From Saccoglossus kowalevskii (Eukaryota > Hemichordata > Enteropneusta > Harrimaniidae), in NCBI RefSeq assembly GCF_000003605.2, contig NW_003109988.1, positions 171,058-213,069 on the forward strand: 42,012 nucleotides of DNA, given 5' to 3'. A program made the translations under genes and the position numbers. How positions within the stretch are numbered: the first letter of the stretch is position 1; each line of letters starts with the position of its first letter. Of this stretch, positions 40,214 through 42,012 are shown piece by piece. The notes beneath the pieces are model-generated. The model searched no databases. It saw only the letters and a list, made by a program, of their open reading frames with translations, and had not been told where the DNA came from.

Positions 40214-40336
40214 ATTTCTAGTGTGTAATATCGAATCATGCACCAACAATTCAAATTGAAAAGAAGTGTAATCTTTTCGCAAACCTTGGCTAACAAAAGG
40301 TTTAAATATATCAGCCAAAACTGAAAATAAATTATA

Positions 40337-42012
40337 TTGTTTTTTTTTTGTTTGTTTTTTTATGATATTTATTTACATTTATTCATGTATATAACATACA
40401 TGGACAAACAAAACATAAACATTACATTACAGAAGGCTTAATCTCAAGATATGATTTCAAAAGAAACTGTGTGTGGTAAGATCCAGCTTTGTTTTGTATT
40501 TCTGTGTTTTTTCTTGTATGTTTCATTTCATGTTGTTTTCTGTGGTAGTGTGGCAAATTTTCTTTTCTTTTTGTGACTCATGTCATGTGAGTTAGATTTA
40601 TTTTCTTTGAATGCACGGGGATTGTCAGATTTCAGAAAACGTAGGGAGGTATTATTCTGGCTAAAGCATTTTCACAAGGGTGTAATTTTCCTCCAAGAAA
40701 CCCATACCACCTATAATAATGAAAATAAATGGAAGCAGGACTGAGGCAAGAACATTTATTTTTCTCATGGAACAAATCTTGCACGTGGAGTAGCAATTTT
40801 AATTCCCAATGATCTGGACTACAGTGTCGTTAGGTGTGAACCTGACAACAATGGTCGCTATTTATATTTAGAAATAACAGTTCACAATCATCCAATCACT
40901 CTCATTAACATATATGCCCCGACATCTGACAAACCAGTCGAGCAACTATGTTTTCTTATGACTGTTCATTCGCTGATCACCAGGTTAAGCACCAGTGCGT
41001 CTGAGATTATAATTGGAGGAGACTTTAATACTTGTCTTTTCCCAACAATAGACAAGTCAGGTGGCGCAACCATAAAGCAATCAAAGTATGCTAATCAAAG
41101 AATTAATTGATGAATTTGATTTGTTTGATGTTTGGCGTGTTCTCAACCCAGACGTGAGGCGTTACACCTGGAGACGCAGCAACCCACTTATTCAAAGCAG
41201 GCTAGATTTCTGGTTACTGTCCCGCAATTTGAATTACAGTGTTATTAAGTGCGACATAAAGCATTCCATTAAGTCTGATCACAGCCTTATTTCGTTAAGT
41301 TTAAAGTTTGGTTCTAGTGAAAGAGGTAGGGGCTTTTGGAAGTTTAATGCGAGTTTACTAGACGACAACAAATATACACAACTGATTACCCAAACAATTG
41401 ATAATCTTAATGTAACATATAATAATTTTACTGACAAACGATTAAAATGGGAAATGTATAAATGCGAAATACGTAGGGAAACGATTACGTATTCCATTCA
41501 TAAAAGAAAAACTTTAAGCAATAATTATCGTGATTTATCTAAACGACTAGAAACTTTGGAAAAAGAAATTAACGAACATAATGATGAGAGTAAACTTAAC
41601 GAATATGTGGCGGTGAAATCAGAATTTGAGAATTTGAATAATACACTTACTTCAGGTGCAATTATACGTTCACGGGCACAGTGGATAGAGGAGGGAGAGA
41701 AGTGTACAAAATATTTTCTAAGTCTTGAGAAACACAATGCAAAAATAAAGTCTATGTCTTCTATTATTACTGACGACGGTACATGTACCTCAAACATGAA
41801 AATAATTCTAAAAGAACAGCATAATTTCTACTCCACATTATATAGTGAACAAAGTTTGCATAAAAATGACCCAGATTCTGTTCGGAAAGCAGAAGATATT
41901 TTTGTTAACCAGCCAAATATTCCGCAATTGAGCGAAGATCAAAGGCAGACATGTGATCGTGACTTAACTTTAATTGAATGCACGCACGCACTTTTCTCTT
42001 TAAAAACATAAA
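40337..42012 (+). mobile_element. Tx1/L1-like non-LTR retrotransposon, cut by the window end
   Basis: After about 260 non-coding bases, an ORF2 endonuclease reads LFSLNARGLSDFRKRREV, LQETHTTY, INIYAPT, IIIGGDFNTC, SRLDFWLLS and IKSDHSL. The linker before the reverse transcriptase has the usual RSRAQWIEEGEKCTKYFLSL. Only two lesions are apparent up to 42008: TGA at 40741-40743 where a Trp is expected (one base change), and a frameshift near 41095. The frame meets TAA at 42009, just where the reverse transcriptase begins; the rest is outside. Confidence 0.8.
41088..42011 (+). pseudogene. Tx1/L1-like ORF2: end of endonuclease and linker
   Basis: 307 codons open, from LIKELIDEFDLFDVWR through RLDFWLLSRN, KSDHSLISL and ARGRGFWKFN-like text (SERGRGFWKFNASLL), a charged helical linker, then RAQWIEEGEKCTKYFLSL and ALFSLKT. 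In related elements the last block continues into the NKSPGxDG start of the reverse transcriptase. The ATG is not a true start; the upstream endonuclease is in another frame. Confidence 0.75.

Larger units (their letters stand above)
38540..40330 (+). mobile_element. decayed CR1/L2-like non-LTR retrotransposon
   Basis: ORF1-like and endonuclease-like coding parts follow each other on the plus strand with several frameshifts and stops. The reverse transcriptase part is missing: recognisable coding ends near 40213 and a T-rich stretch at 40337 precedes a different LINE. It is likely of the same broad group as the fragment at 2-745. Confidence 0.7.

Overview
The window reads as nuclear DNA of an invertebrate animal: dense short coding exons with GT-AG introns, long AT-rich introns, two kinds of non-LTR retrotransposon, several small inverted-repeat elements and one 210-base N gap. 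The gene content (a VPS13 protein, a Met-type receptor tyrosine kinase, an EMI/EGF engulfment-type receptor) and the CR1/L2- and Tx1/L1-like LINEs fit an invertebrate deuterostome such as a lancelet or hemichordate. The exact taxon is inference; I have no database match.

Layout. (1) 2-745: 3' end of a CR1/L2-like LINE. (2) 894-7530, plus strand: the last exons of a VPS13A/C-type lipid-transfer protein, with two similar interchangeable penultimate exons, followed by about 2 kb of 3' UTR. (3) 10006-27285, minus strand, tail-to-tail with VPS13: a complete 23-exon receptor tyrosine kinase that I assembled by matching splice phases. It has a signal peptide, Thr/Ser-rich repeat exons, PSI, about four IPT domains, one membrane helix and a Met-like kinase. 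It has no Sema domain, which vertebrate Met and Ron have. The N gap lies inside one of the Thr-rich repeat exons. (4) 27286-30697: a 3.4 kb interval between two divergent receptor genes, with a repeat copy and one unassigned small ORF. (5) 30698-37352, plus strand: a compact CED-1/Draper/MEGF10-like receptor with a signal peptide, EMI-like region, three EGF-like repeats, a membrane helix and a tyrosine-rich tail carrying NPxY and ITAM-like motifs. (6) 38540-42012: two LINEs in series, a decayed CR1/L2-like copy and then a fairly young Tx1/L1-like copy cut by the window end.

Main points. The Met-like receptor without a Sema domain, its tandemly multiplied stalk exons, and its head-to-head placement beside a small engulfment-type receptor are the most unusual features. 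The VPS13 exon pair is a clean candidate for mutually exclusive splicing. Splice models are hand-built from consensus sites, reading frame and family similarity; no transcript evidence was available. With a 102-base length assumed for the gapped exon, the kinase model sums to 3300 coding bases and the EMI/EGF model to 1974. Both are whole numbers of codons.
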